Part shown: piece after piece, positions 1-5,432 of the stretch | Position numbering within the stretch: position 1 is the stretch's first letter | How the letters are laid out: the number at the start of each line of letters is the position of its first letter | Origin: Methylophilaceae bacterium | Lineage (GTDB): Bacteria; Pseudomonadota; Gammaproteobacteria; Burkholderiales; Methylophilaceae | Assembly (NCBI GenBank): GCA_025362115.1 | Contig: JANYIK010000198.1 | Location: forward strand, 1 to 5,549 | DNA: 5,549 bases | Reading direction: 5' to 3' | Translations under genes and position numbers: made by a program | The notes under the pieces: model-generated | Databases searched by the model: none | What the model was told of the DNA's origin: nothing | The model's input: only the letters and a program-made list of their open reading frames with translations

Positions 1-1
1 C

Positions 2-892
2 AGCGCAAACCCACACTTAAGCATCCATCACGCCTCTGAAGTGGTGACCATGGATGAATCTCCGCAAAGTGCGCTCAAGAACAAAAAAGACTCTTCTATG
101 CGCGTGACCATCAACCTGGTCAAAAATGGTACGGCGCACGCTTGCGTGAGTGCAGGCAATACTGGCGCATTGATGGCGACGGCGCGTTATGTGCTAAAAA
201 TGATGCCCGGAATTGATAGGCCGGCCATTGCTTCCGCACTGCCTTGCAAAAACGGTCAAACTTATATGCTGGACTTAGGTGCCAACGCCGACTGTACGCC
301 AGAACATCTGATGCAATTCGCCATTATGGGTGCCATGCTCGTGTCATGCGTGGAACACAAAGAAAATCCCAGCGTGGGCTTGCTCAACATAGGCTCTGAA
401 GACATTAAGGGAAACGAGGTGGCCAAACAGGCTGGCGAATTGCTGCGTGCCAGTAAGCTGAATTTTTATGGCAATGTGGAAGGCACCGATATCTACAAAG
501 GCACCGTGGACTTAGTGGTGTGTGATGGCTTTGTGGGTAATGTGGCGCTAAAGGCTTCGGAAGGCATCATCCGTATGATGCGGGATTCTTTGGTGCAGGA
601 ATTTAAGCGTAATTTATTTACCAAGCTAGCCGCGCTGATTGCTTTGCCGGTGCTGAATGCTTTCAAACGTAAGCTAGATCCGCGTCGCTACAATGGAGCT
701 AGTTTTTTGGGCTTAAATGGGATCGTAGTGAAAAGCCACGGCGGGGCGGACGATTTTGCATTTTTTTATGCCATTAAGACAGCCATAGAAGAGGCGAGCA
801 GCGGGGTGCTGGAAAGAATTCGCACGCAGCTAGAGATTGAGCACATACAATCCAATCTTGCATCAAACGCAACGGAAAATCCTACTGCATGA
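2..892 (+). CDS. plsX: Phosphate acyltransferase PlsX, 3' portion (N-terminus outside window)
   Basis: PlsX converts acyl-ACP and inorganic phosphate to acyl-phosphate, the acyl donor used by PlsY to start phospholipid synthesis; it is a soluble, membrane-associated enzyme. The reading frame is open from base 2 to the TGA at 890-892, giving 296 residues. The family is usually about 340-355 long, so roughly 45-60 N-terminal residues lie upstream. A GTG at 41 and an ATG at 50 fall inside conserved sequence (EVVTMDESPQSALKNK) and are not the true start. Family blocks are clear: SAGNTGALMA, LDLGANADC, QFAIMGAML, LLNIGSEDIKGNE, VCDGFVGNVALK and YNGASFLGLNG followed by VKSHGGAD. The stop overlaps the fabH start by four bases (ATGA), which suggests translational coupling. 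The family assignment is based on recognised motifs and on its place directly before fabH. Confidence 0.97.
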   Translation, partial: SANPHLSIHHASEVVTMDESPQSALKNKKDSSMRVTINLVKNGTAHACVSAGNTGALMATARYVLKMMPGIDRPAIASALPCKNGQTYMLDLGANADCTPEHLMQFAIMGAMLVSCVEHKENPSVGLLNIGSEDIKGNEVAKQAGELLRASKLNFYGNVEGTDIYKGTVDLVVCDGFVGNVALKASEGIIRMMRDSLVQEFKRNLFTKLAALIALPVLNAFKRKLDPRRYNGASFLGLNGIVVKSHGGADDFAFFYAIKTAIEEASSGVLERIRTQLEIEHIQSNLASNATENPTA

Positions 893-1833
893 CGAAACCC
901 CTGTTTTCTAGAGTAAGTGGCACAGGCAGCTATTTGCCTGAACGCATTCTCACCAATGCCGAGCTTGAGCGCATGGTGGATACTAGTGACGAATGGATAT
1001 TCACACGCACGGGAATTCGTGAGCGTCACATCGTGGCTGATGGTGAAATGACCAGCGACATGGCTCTAGCCGCTAGTCAGCGTGCGATTGAGGCCGCTGG
1101 CATTGCCGCCCAAGATATAGACCTCATCATCGTCGCCACCACCACGCCGGATAAAATTTTCCCCAGCGTTGCCTGCATACTGCAAAACAAACTAGGTATT
1201 GCAGGCTGCGCCGCGTTTGACGTGCAAGCGGTATGCAGTGGCTTTGTATACGCACTCACCACAGCAGATCAATTCATACGTAATGGTGCGGCACGTTGTG
1301 CCTTGGTGGTGGGGGCAGAAGCCTTCTCACGCATCACCGATTGGACGGATCGCAGCAACTGTATTCTGTGGGGCGACGGCGCAGGCGCGGTGATTGTGCA
1401 AGCTAATGATACTCCCGGTATTTTATCTACACATTTGCACGCTGACGGCGAGTACGTCAACATGCTGCATGTGCCACGGGAAACCAACACCGTAACAATG
1501 GAAGGTAACCCCGTATTCAAAATGGCGGTGAATACGCTAGACCAGATTGTGGATGAAACCTTGACGGCTAACGGTTTGCAAAAGTCTGATGTTGACTGGC
1601 TGGTGCCGCATCAAGCCAATATTCGCATCATTACCGCCACCGCCAAAAAACTCGACATGAGCATGGATAAAGTGGTGGTCACCGTAGATAAACATGGCAA
1701 CACATCAGCCGCCTCGATTCCCTTGGCGTTCGATGTCGCCGTGCGCGACGGACGTATCAAACGTGGCGAAATCGTGCTGATGGAAGCCTTTGGGGGCGGA
1801 TTTACCTGGGGCTCGGTGTTACTTAATTACTAA
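889..1833 (+). CDS. fabH: Beta-ketoacyl-ACP synthase III (FabH)
   Basis: FabH starts fatty-acid chains by condensing acetyl-CoA with malonyl-ACP to acetoacetyl-ACP in the cytosol. The 314-residue product has normal family length and the thiolase fold halves. The catalytic triad is visible: C116 in AVCSGF, H241 in PHQANIRI and N271 in HGNTSAAS. Other typical blocks are GTGSYLPE near the N-terminus, SDEWIFTRTGIRER (residues 33-46), ILWGDGAGAV (159-168) and the C-terminal EAFGGGFTWGS. The ATG at 889 overlaps the plsX stop, and the only purine-rich stretch upstream (GGA at 874-876) is about 12 bases away, so initiation probably depends on ribosomes finishing plsX. The length and HQANIRI motif favour FabH over the related chain-elongating synthases. 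Substrate preference (acetyl-CoA versus branched primers) cannot be read from the sequence, but proteobacterial homologues use acetyl-CoA. Confidence 0.98.
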   Translation: MTKPLFSRVSGTGSYLPERILTNAELERMVDTSDEWIFTRTGIRERHIVADGEMTSDMALAASQRAIEAAGIAAQDIDLIIVATTTPDKIFPSVACILQNKLGIAGCAAFDVQAVCSGFVYALTTADQFIRNGAARCALVVGAEAFSRITDWTDRSNCILWGDGAGAVIVQANDTPGILSTHLHADGEYVNMLHVPRETNTVTMEGNPVFKMAVNTLDQIVDETLTANGLQKSDVDWLVPHQANIRIITATAKKLDMSMDKVVVTVDKHGNTSAASIPLAFDVAVRDGRIKRGEIVLMEAFGGGFTWGSVLLNY

Positions 1834-1843
1834 AGATTGAATC

Positions 1844-2782
1844 ATGAAATTTGCTTTTTTATTTCCCGGTCAAGGTTCTCAATCCGTCGGCATGATGGCG
1901 GGTTTTGGCGATAATCTAGTCATCAAACAAACCTTTGCTGAAGCCTCTGATGTCTTGGGCGTCGATTTTTGGGCAATGGCGACAGAGCCCAATGAGTTAC
2001 TCAATTTAACGCAGCATACACAACCTCTGATGCTCACCGCTGGCGTGGCTACAGTGCGTGCCTATGTTGAAGCGGGTGGCGCAATGCCAAGCGTGTTGGC
2101 GGGTCATAGTTTGGGCGAATATTCTGCCTTGGTTGCAGCCTGTGCATTAACTTTTGCCGATGCGCTGCCTTTGGTGAAATACCGTGCCGAAGTGATGCAA
2201 AGCGCCGTACCAGAAGGCGTGGGGGCGATGGCGGCGATTTTGGGTCTGGATGACAACATGGTTCGCGCCGTGTGCCTTGAGGCCGCGCAGAGTGAAGTGC
2301 TGGAGGCTGTGAATTTCAATTCTCCGGGGCAAGTGGTCATCGCAGGCCATGCGACCGCGATTGAGCGTGGCATGGCCTTGGCCAAAGAAAAGGGCGCAAA
2401 ACGCACACTGCCATTGCCTGTTAGCGTACCGTCGCATTGTGCGCTGATGAAGCCGGCGGCAGAAAAGCTAAAAAAATATTTAGAGAGTGTTACCGTGAAC
2501 CAACCAAAAATTCGCGTATTGCACAATGCAGACGTGGCGAGCTACAACGATGCGGCGCAGATTAAAGATGCGCTGGTGCGCCAGCTCTACAGCCCGGTGC
2601 GCTGGGTAGAGACGATATACAAAATAGCCGCCGATGGCATCAATCAAGCCGCTGAATGCGGTCCTGGCAAAGTGCTGACGAGTTTGAATAAGCGCATCGT
2701 GGCGGAGATGCGTTGCCTCGCCATTACCAGTCTTGACTCACTGAATGAAGCCAAAATAATTTTAGGAGAAAACCATGCTTGA
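1844..2782 (+). CDS. fabD: Malonyl-CoA:ACP transacylase (FabD)
   Basis: FabD moves malonate from malonyl-CoA to the phosphopantetheine of ACP, supplying the extender unit to FabH and FabF. The 312-residue product matches family length. It opens with the typical FLFPGQGSQSVGM block (residues 5-17). The nucleophile is S89 in GHSLGEY, with R114 in KYRAEVMQ for the malonyl carboxylate, the catalytic H198 in VPSHCALM, and Q247 in RQLYSPVRW. These fit E. coli S92/R117/H201/Q250 with a constant offset of three. The C-terminal ECGPGKVLTSLNKR block is also present. It begins 10 bases after the fabH stop with only a weak purine stretch (AAAGA) before the ATG, again pointing to coupling. Its last eight bases overlap fabG, and its final codons carry the fabG ribosome binding site. 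Confidence 0.98.
   Translation: MKFAFLFPGQGSQSVGMMAGFGDNLVIKQTFAEASDVLGVDFWAMATEPNELLNLTQHTQPLMLTAGVATVRAYVEAGGAMPSVLAGHSLGEYSALVAACALTFADALPLVKYRAEVMQSAVPEGVGAMAAILGLDDNMVRAVCLEAAQSEVLEAVNFNSPGQVVIAGHATAIERGMALAKEKGAKRTLPLPVSVPSHCALMKPAAEKLKKYLESVTVNQPKIRVLHNADVASYNDAAQIKDALVRQLYSPVRWVETIYKIAADGINQAAECGPGKVLTSLNKRIVAEMRCLAITSLDSLNEAKIILGENHA
2764..2768 (+). promoter_or_regulatory. Ribosome binding site of fabG, inside fabD
   Basis: AGGAG lies six bases before the fabG ATG at 2775 and inside the last codons of fabD. It is the strongest Shine-Dalgarno sequence among the fab genes here, and it fixes the fabG start despite the eight-base overlap with fabD. It implies that fabG can recruit ribosomes itself and does not rely solely on coupling. 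Confidence 0.85.
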
Positions 2783-3518
2783 TGGACAAGTAGCTTTGGT
2801 CACCGGAGCTAGTCGTGGCATAGGCGCGGCAGTGGCGTTGGAATTGGGTAAGCAGGGCGCCACTGTGATCGGCACCGCCACCACGACAAATGGTGCAGAG
2901 CAAATTAGTGCCGCCTTACAGCAGGCGAGCATAAAAGGCACAGGTATGGCGCTGGACGTGAATGATGCCGCACAGATAGAAGCCACGCTCAAGAGTATTG
3001 CTGAACAGTTTGGCACAATTGCTATTCTGGTCAATAACGCCGGAATCACACGTGACATGCTGTTGATGCGGATGAGCGAAGAGGAGTGGGACAGCGTACT
3101 GTCTACCAACCTCAAGTCGGTATTCCGACTGTCACAAGCGGTATTGCGGCCGATGATGAAGGCGCGTTATGGCCGTATCATCAGTGTTTCGTCGGTGGTT
3201 GGCCACATGGGCAACGCAGGCCAAGTCAATTATGCGGCGGCCAAGGCGGGGATGACCGGATTCTCCAAGTCGCTGGCGCGTGAAGTCGGAAGCCGTAATA
3301 TCACCGTCAATTGTGTCGCGCCGGGATTTATTGATACCGACATGACGCGCGCCTTGTCCGAAGAGCAACGTAACGGTTTGCTGCAACACATCCCGTTAGG
3401 ACGTTTGGGCGCAGTGGAAGATATTGCCGCCGCGGTGGCATTTTTAGCTTCACCTAATGCTGGATACATTTCTGGCGAAACACTGCATGTCAATGGCGGT
3501 ATGTACATGGCGGGCTAG
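2775..3518 (+). CDS. fabG: 3-oxoacyl-ACP reductase (FabG)
   Basis: FabG is the NADPH-dependent reductase that turns 3-oxoacyl-ACP into 3-hydroxyacyl-ACP, the first reduction of each elongation cycle. The 247-residue product is a classical short-chain dehydrogenase/reductase of typical FabG length. Visible motifs are the dinucleotide-binding TGASRGIG (residues 10-17), NNAG (87-90), N112, and the catalytic S140, Y153 and K157 in the YxxxK arrangement (YAAAK). VAPGFIDTDMT (181-191) and the C-terminal ISGETLHVNGGMYM (232-245) are characteristic of FabG within this large family. The position between fabD and acpP makes the FabG assignment firm; motifs alone would leave other reductases such as PhaB possible. 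The ATG is chosen because of the AGGAG six bases upstream. It overlaps fabD by eight bases, and the stop is TAG at 3516-3518. Confidence 0.98.
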   Translation: MLDGQVALVTGASRGIGAAVALELGKQGATVIGTATTTNGAEQISAALQQASIKGTGMALDVNDAAQIEATLKSIAEQFGTIAILVNNAGITRDMLLMRMSEEEWDSVLSTNLKSVFRLSQAVLRPMMKARYGRIISVSSVVGHMGNAGQVNYAAAKAGMTGFSKSLAREVGSRNITVNCVAPGFIDTDMTRALSEEQRNGLLQHIPLGRLGAVEDIAAAVAFLASPNAGYISGETLHVNGGMYMAG

Positions 3519-3527
3519 AAGCTGTTT

Positions 3528-3556
3528 TTGAAATTGACTGGAGTTTTAGGTAGAAT
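3528..3556 (+). promoter_or_regulatory. Candidate sigma-70 promoter of acpP
   Basis: TTGAAA at 3528-3533 and TAGAAT at 3551-3556 are separated by exactly 17 bases, the optimal sigma-70 spacing; the hexamers match the TTGACA and TATAAT consensus at four or more and five of six positions. Transcription would start near 3563, leaving a leader of about 36 bases before the acpP ATG. It lies in the only sizeable gap inside the fab cluster. ACP is among the most abundant cell proteins, and an acpP promoter inside the cluster is known in E. coli, so an independent promoter here is expected. The overlapping TTGACT at 3534 is only 11 bases from the -10 and is not a usable -35 for it. Confidence 0.72.
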
Positions 3557-3586
3557 AGCGCCAGTTTTTTGCTGCACAATCAACCA

Positions 3587-3591
3587 AGGGG
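3587..3591 (+). promoter_or_regulatory. Ribosome binding site of acpP
   Basis: AGGGG lies seven bases before the acpP ATG at 3599 in an otherwise A/T-rich leader. It is a good but not perfect match to the 16S rRNA tail, with normal spacing. Confidence 0.7.
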
Positions 3592-3598
3592 TAATTAG

Positions 3599-3835
3599 AT
3601 GTCTGACATCGAACAACGCGTTAAAAAAATCGTCGCCGAGCAACTGGGCGCAAATGAAGCCGACGTTAAAAACGAATCTTCTTTCGTGGATGACTTAGGG
3701 GCTGACTCACTCGACACTGTCGAGCTGGTAATGGCGCTAGAAGAGGAGTTTGAGTGTGAAATTCCTGATGAAGAAGCCGAAAAAATTACCACCGTGCAAC
3801 AAGCGATTGACTACGTCAACGCACATCCCAAATAA
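3599..3835 (+). CDS. acpP: Acyl carrier protein (ACP)
   Basis: ACP is the small acidic carrier that shuttles all intermediates of fatty-acid synthesis as thioesters on a phosphopantetheine arm attached by holo-ACP synthase. The 78-residue product has the family's exact size. The attachment residue is S37 in LGADSLDTVELVMALEEEF, followed by the acidic recognition helix that partner enzymes bind. The N-terminus (MSDIEQRVKKIVAEQLG) and IPDEEAEKITTVQQAIDYV (residues 55-73) are nearly the same as in E. coli AcpP. There is one cysteine, C53, absent from E. coli ACP and lying just after helix II. The gene has its own ribosome binding site and a likely promoter upstream, consistent with need for much more ACP than for the enzymes. 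The following gene fabF is 32 bases away with no terminator visible between them, so read-through is expected. Confidence 0.99.
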   Translation: MSDIEQRVKKIVAEQLGANEADVKNESSFVDDLGADSLDTVELVMALEEEFECEIPDEEAEKITTVQQAIDYVNAHPK

Positions 3836-3858
3836 GCTTATCCTAGACCTTTCTTTCT

Positions 3859-3862
3859 GGAG
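3859..3862 (+). promoter_or_regulatory. Ribosome binding site that fixes the TTG start of fabF
   Basis: GGAG lies five bases before the TTG at 3868. An in-frame TAG at 3844-3846 closes the frame upstream, and no ATG or GTG lies between it and the TTG. Together these leave TTG 3868 as the only reasonable fabF start. Confidence 0.8.
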
Positions 3863-3867
3863 CTACC

Positions 3868-5106
3868 TTGTCTAAACGTAGGGTCGTCATCACTGGCCTT
3901 GGCATCGTCTCGCCAGTTGGCATAGGCGTAGAAAGTGCCTGGAGCAATATCGTTGCAGGCCGCTCCGGCATTACGCGTATCAGCAAGTTCGATCCTTCAG
4001 CTTTCTCTTCGCAAGTGGCGGGAGAGGTTAAAAACTTTGACGTGACGCAATATCTGTCGCCCAAAGAGGCGCGCCGTATGGATGCTTTCATCCAGTTTGG
4101 TATGGTGGCAGGCATGGAGGCGGTAAAAGATGCGGGTTTAGAGGTCACTGAACAGAATGCCGAGCGCATAGGGGTCTCTATTGGCGCCGGGATAGGCGGC
4201 TTACAGCTGATTGAAGACACAGACAAAGTCTACATAGAAAACGGTCCTCGTAAAATTACGCCATTTTTTATTCCTGGCACCATCATCAACATGATTTCCG
4301 GCAACTTGTCCATCATGTACGGCTTCAAGGGTCCGAATATTGCCATTGTCACCGCTTGTACGACCGCCACGCACTGCATAGGCGATGCCGCACGTTTGAT
4401 TGAATATGGCGATGCTGACGTGATGGTAGCTGGCGGTGCAGAGGCTGCTATTACACCATTGAGCGTCGGTGGCTTTGCCTCAGCCCGCGCACTTTCTACT
4501 CGCAACGACGACCCTGCCACAGCTAGTCGCCCTTGGGATAGCGAGCGTGATGGTTTTGTGATTGGCGAAGGCGCTGGAGTGGTGGTGTTAGAGGAATATG
4601 AGCACGCCAAAGCGCGCGGTGCCAAGATTTACGCTGAAATTGCGGGTTTTGGCATGAGTGCTGATGCCTACCACATGACTTCCCCCAGCGAGAGCGGCGA
4701 GGGCGCTGCGCGCTGTATGCGTAACGCCTTGAAGAACGCGGGCATCAACGCCGAAGAAGTAGATTACGTCAATGCTCACGGCACTTCTACGCCAGCCGGA
4801 GATCTAGCGGAAACCCAAGCGGCTAAAGGTTATTTTGGACATCATGTGAAAAAGCTCGCAATGAGCTCTACTAAGTCTATGACCGGCCACTTGTTGGGTG
4901 CTGCGGGGGGCGTAGAGGCGGTTTTTTCAGCTTTGGCGATACGCGATCAAGTAGCACCGCCCACCATCAATATCTTCAATCCTGATCCATTGTGTAATCT
5001 GGATTATGTAGCCAATGAAGCACGTAGAATGAAAATCAATGTTGCCATTTCAAATTCCTTTGGTTTTGGTGGTACTAACGGCACTTTGGTGTTCCGAAAA
5101 ATTTAG
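3868..5106 (+). CDS. fabF: Beta-ketoacyl-ACP synthase II (FabF), TTG start
   Basis: FabF condenses malonyl-ACP with growing acyl-ACP during elongation, and in proteobacteria it also drives the temperature-dependent extension of palmitoleate to cis-vaccenate. The 412-residue product has typical family length. The Cys-His-His catalytic set is present: C164 in VTACTTATHC, H304 in VNAHGTSTPAGD and H341 in SMTGHLLGAAG, one residue offset from E. coli C163/H303/H340. The C-terminal NSFGFGGTNGTLVF block is also there. The start is TTG: the encoded SKRRVVITGLG matches the usual FabF N-terminus, GGAG is five bases upstream, an in-frame stop precedes it, and the next in-frame ATG would remove about 70 conserved residues. 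FabF is preferred over FabB by length and by its place directly after acpP. It ends with TAG, and no strong terminator follows. Confidence 0.98.
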   Translation: MSKRRVVITGLGIVSPVGIGVESAWSNIVAGRSGITRISKFDPSAFSSQVAGEVKNFDVTQYLSPKEARRMDAFIQFGMVAGMEAVKDAGLEVTEQNAERIGVSIGAGIGGLQLIEDTDKVYIENGPRKITPFFIPGTIINMISGNLSIMYGFKGPNIAIVTACTTATHCIGDAARLIEYGDADVMVAGGAEAAITPLSVGGFASARALSTRNDDPATASRPWDSERDGFVIGEGAGVVVLEEYEHAKARGAKIYAEIAGFGMSADAYHMTSPSESGEGAARCMRNALKNAGINAEEVDYVNAHGTSTPAGDLAETQAAKGYFGHHVKKLAMSSTKSMTGHLLGAAGGVEAVFSALAIRDQVAPPTINIFNPDPLCNLDYVANEARRMKINVAISNSFGFGGTNGTLVFRKI

Positions 5107-5230
5107 AAATAACGGTTGATTTTTCCTTAAAAATGCGCTGAAGGCATGTGGTTTGTACACAACTTGGGGGCATTTCTTGCGTGGTCACGGGGCTAGCTCA
5201 TCTTTTCTTACCTTTACATACTAAAAATTC

Positions 5231-5248
5231 ATCAAGTTTTTGATTTTT
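5231..5248 (+). terminator. Weak candidate terminator after fabF
   Basis: ATCAA (5231-5235) and TTGAT (5240-5244) can pair around a GTTT loop and are followed by four T bases. The stem is only five pairs with a single G-C pair, much weaker than a typical intrinsic terminator, and it sits 125 bases after the fabF stop. The same bases match an IHF site, which may be the better reading. Confidence 0.2.
5233..5245 (-). promoter_or_regulatory. Candidate IHF binding site
   Basis: On the minus strand these 13 bases read AATCAAAAACTTG, a full match to the IHF consensus WATCAANNNNTTR. The plus-strand register at 5230-5242 matches all but the first position. The surrounding tract is 80% A+T, which suits IHF but also raises the chance of accidental matches. 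IHF is present in betaproteobacteria and bends DNA at promoters and replication origins. Confidence 0.35.
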
Positions 5249-5255
5249 ATAGAAA

Positions 5256-5279
5256 GTTAATTGTTGCATAAAAATTAAC
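5256..5279. repeat. Seven-base inverted repeat GTTAATT-N10-AATTAAC
   Basis: GTTAATT at 5256-5262 is matched by its exact reverse complement AATTAAC at 5273-5279, with a 10-base spacer. The half-sites are 17 bases apart centre to centre, a plausible geometry for a dimeric regulator. The arms are almost pure A/T inside an A/T-rich tract, so chance is a real alternative. Confidence 0.35.
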
Positions 5280-5330
5280 AAAATCGCTGTAACCTAATCT
5301 GCACGCCCTGCTAGCCGCTGCTTTCTGCGT

Positions 5331-5365
5331 TCATCCACAATTTTATCCACAGTTTTTGTGGATGC
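5331..5365. promoter_or_regulatory. Cluster of three DnaA-box-like sequences
   Basis: Three copies of the core ATCCACA occur within 35 bases. TCATCCACA (5331-5339, plus) has one mismatch to the DnaA box TTATCCACA. TTATCCACA (5343-5351, plus) is perfect. TGTGGATGC (5357-5365) reads GCATCCACA on the minus strand, with two mismatches. The first two form a direct repeat with a 12-base period, and the second and third can fold into a seven-pair hairpin (5345-5363) with a five-base loop. No T run follows, so this is not a terminator. The sequence match is direct; binding by DnaA is inference. Confidence 0.45.
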
Positions 5366-5395
5366 CTTAAGTTGATTGATTTCCTCAAAAATCCA

Positions 5396-5424
5396 TTAAG
5401 GAGATAGGCGTAACCGAATACAAT
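5396..5424 (+). promoter_or_regulatory. Candidate pabC promoter
   Basis: TACAAT at 5419-5424 matches the -10 consensus at five of six positions. A poor -35 (TTAAGG at 5396-5401, three of six) stands 17 bases upstream. Transcription would begin around 5431, only about two bases before the pabC ATG, which would give a nearly leaderless message. The weak -35 keeps confidence low. Confidence 0.35.
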
Positions 5425-5432
5425 AGAGGCCT

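Larger units (their letters stand above)
5107..5432. other. Non-coding gap between fabF and pabC
   Basis: This 326-base stretch holds no convincing gene or structural RNA. From left to right it contains a mixed-composition section (5107-5210) with no strong hairpin, a 70-base tract at 5211-5280 with only 14 G or C bases, a short GC-richer section (5281-5330), a cluster of DnaA-box-like repeats (5331-5365), and a presumed promoter region just before pabC. The gap is long for this gene pair, which in E. coli is closely spaced. The sites are listed separately. Confidence 0.8.

Noticed and set aside
2104..2526. A 140-codon open frame antisense to fabD, and a second one at 2147-2437
   Set aside because: Both lie wholly opposite a strongly conserved, catalytically intact fabD. 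The predicted proteins show no recognised motif and are rich in Ser, Ala and His as expected from reading a coding strand backwards.
3534..3556. TTGACT as a -35 for the TAGAAT before acpP
   Set aside because: The spacer would be only 11 bases; the overlapping TTGAAA at 3528 gives the correct 17.
3749..3763. Cysteine 53 in ACP, absent from E. coli ACP
   Set aside because: The FECEIPDE sequence looks familiar from other betaproteobacterial ACPs as far as I recall, and S37 and the recognition helix are intact, so it is probably lineage variation and not a special function.
3832..3841. The 10-base palindrome ATAAGCTTAT spanning the acpP stop codon
   Set aside because: It has no loop and no following T run, so it cannot form a useful terminator, and a palindrome of this size across an A/T-rich stop is plausible by chance.
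3843..4625. Open frames of 127 and 131 codons antisense to fabF
   Set aside because: They mirror conserved fabF sequence, carry no recognisable domain, and are best explained as shadows of the real gene.
5180..5189. Small inverted repeat CGTG-GT-CACG after fabF
   Set aside because: The arms are four bases with a two-base centre, too short to fold or to stand out from chance.
5146..5196. A 16-codon open frame (starting MWFVHNLGAFLAW) after fabF
   Set aside because: The nearest purine-rich bases are one base from the ATG, too close for a ribosome binding site, and there is no other support that so short a peptide is made.
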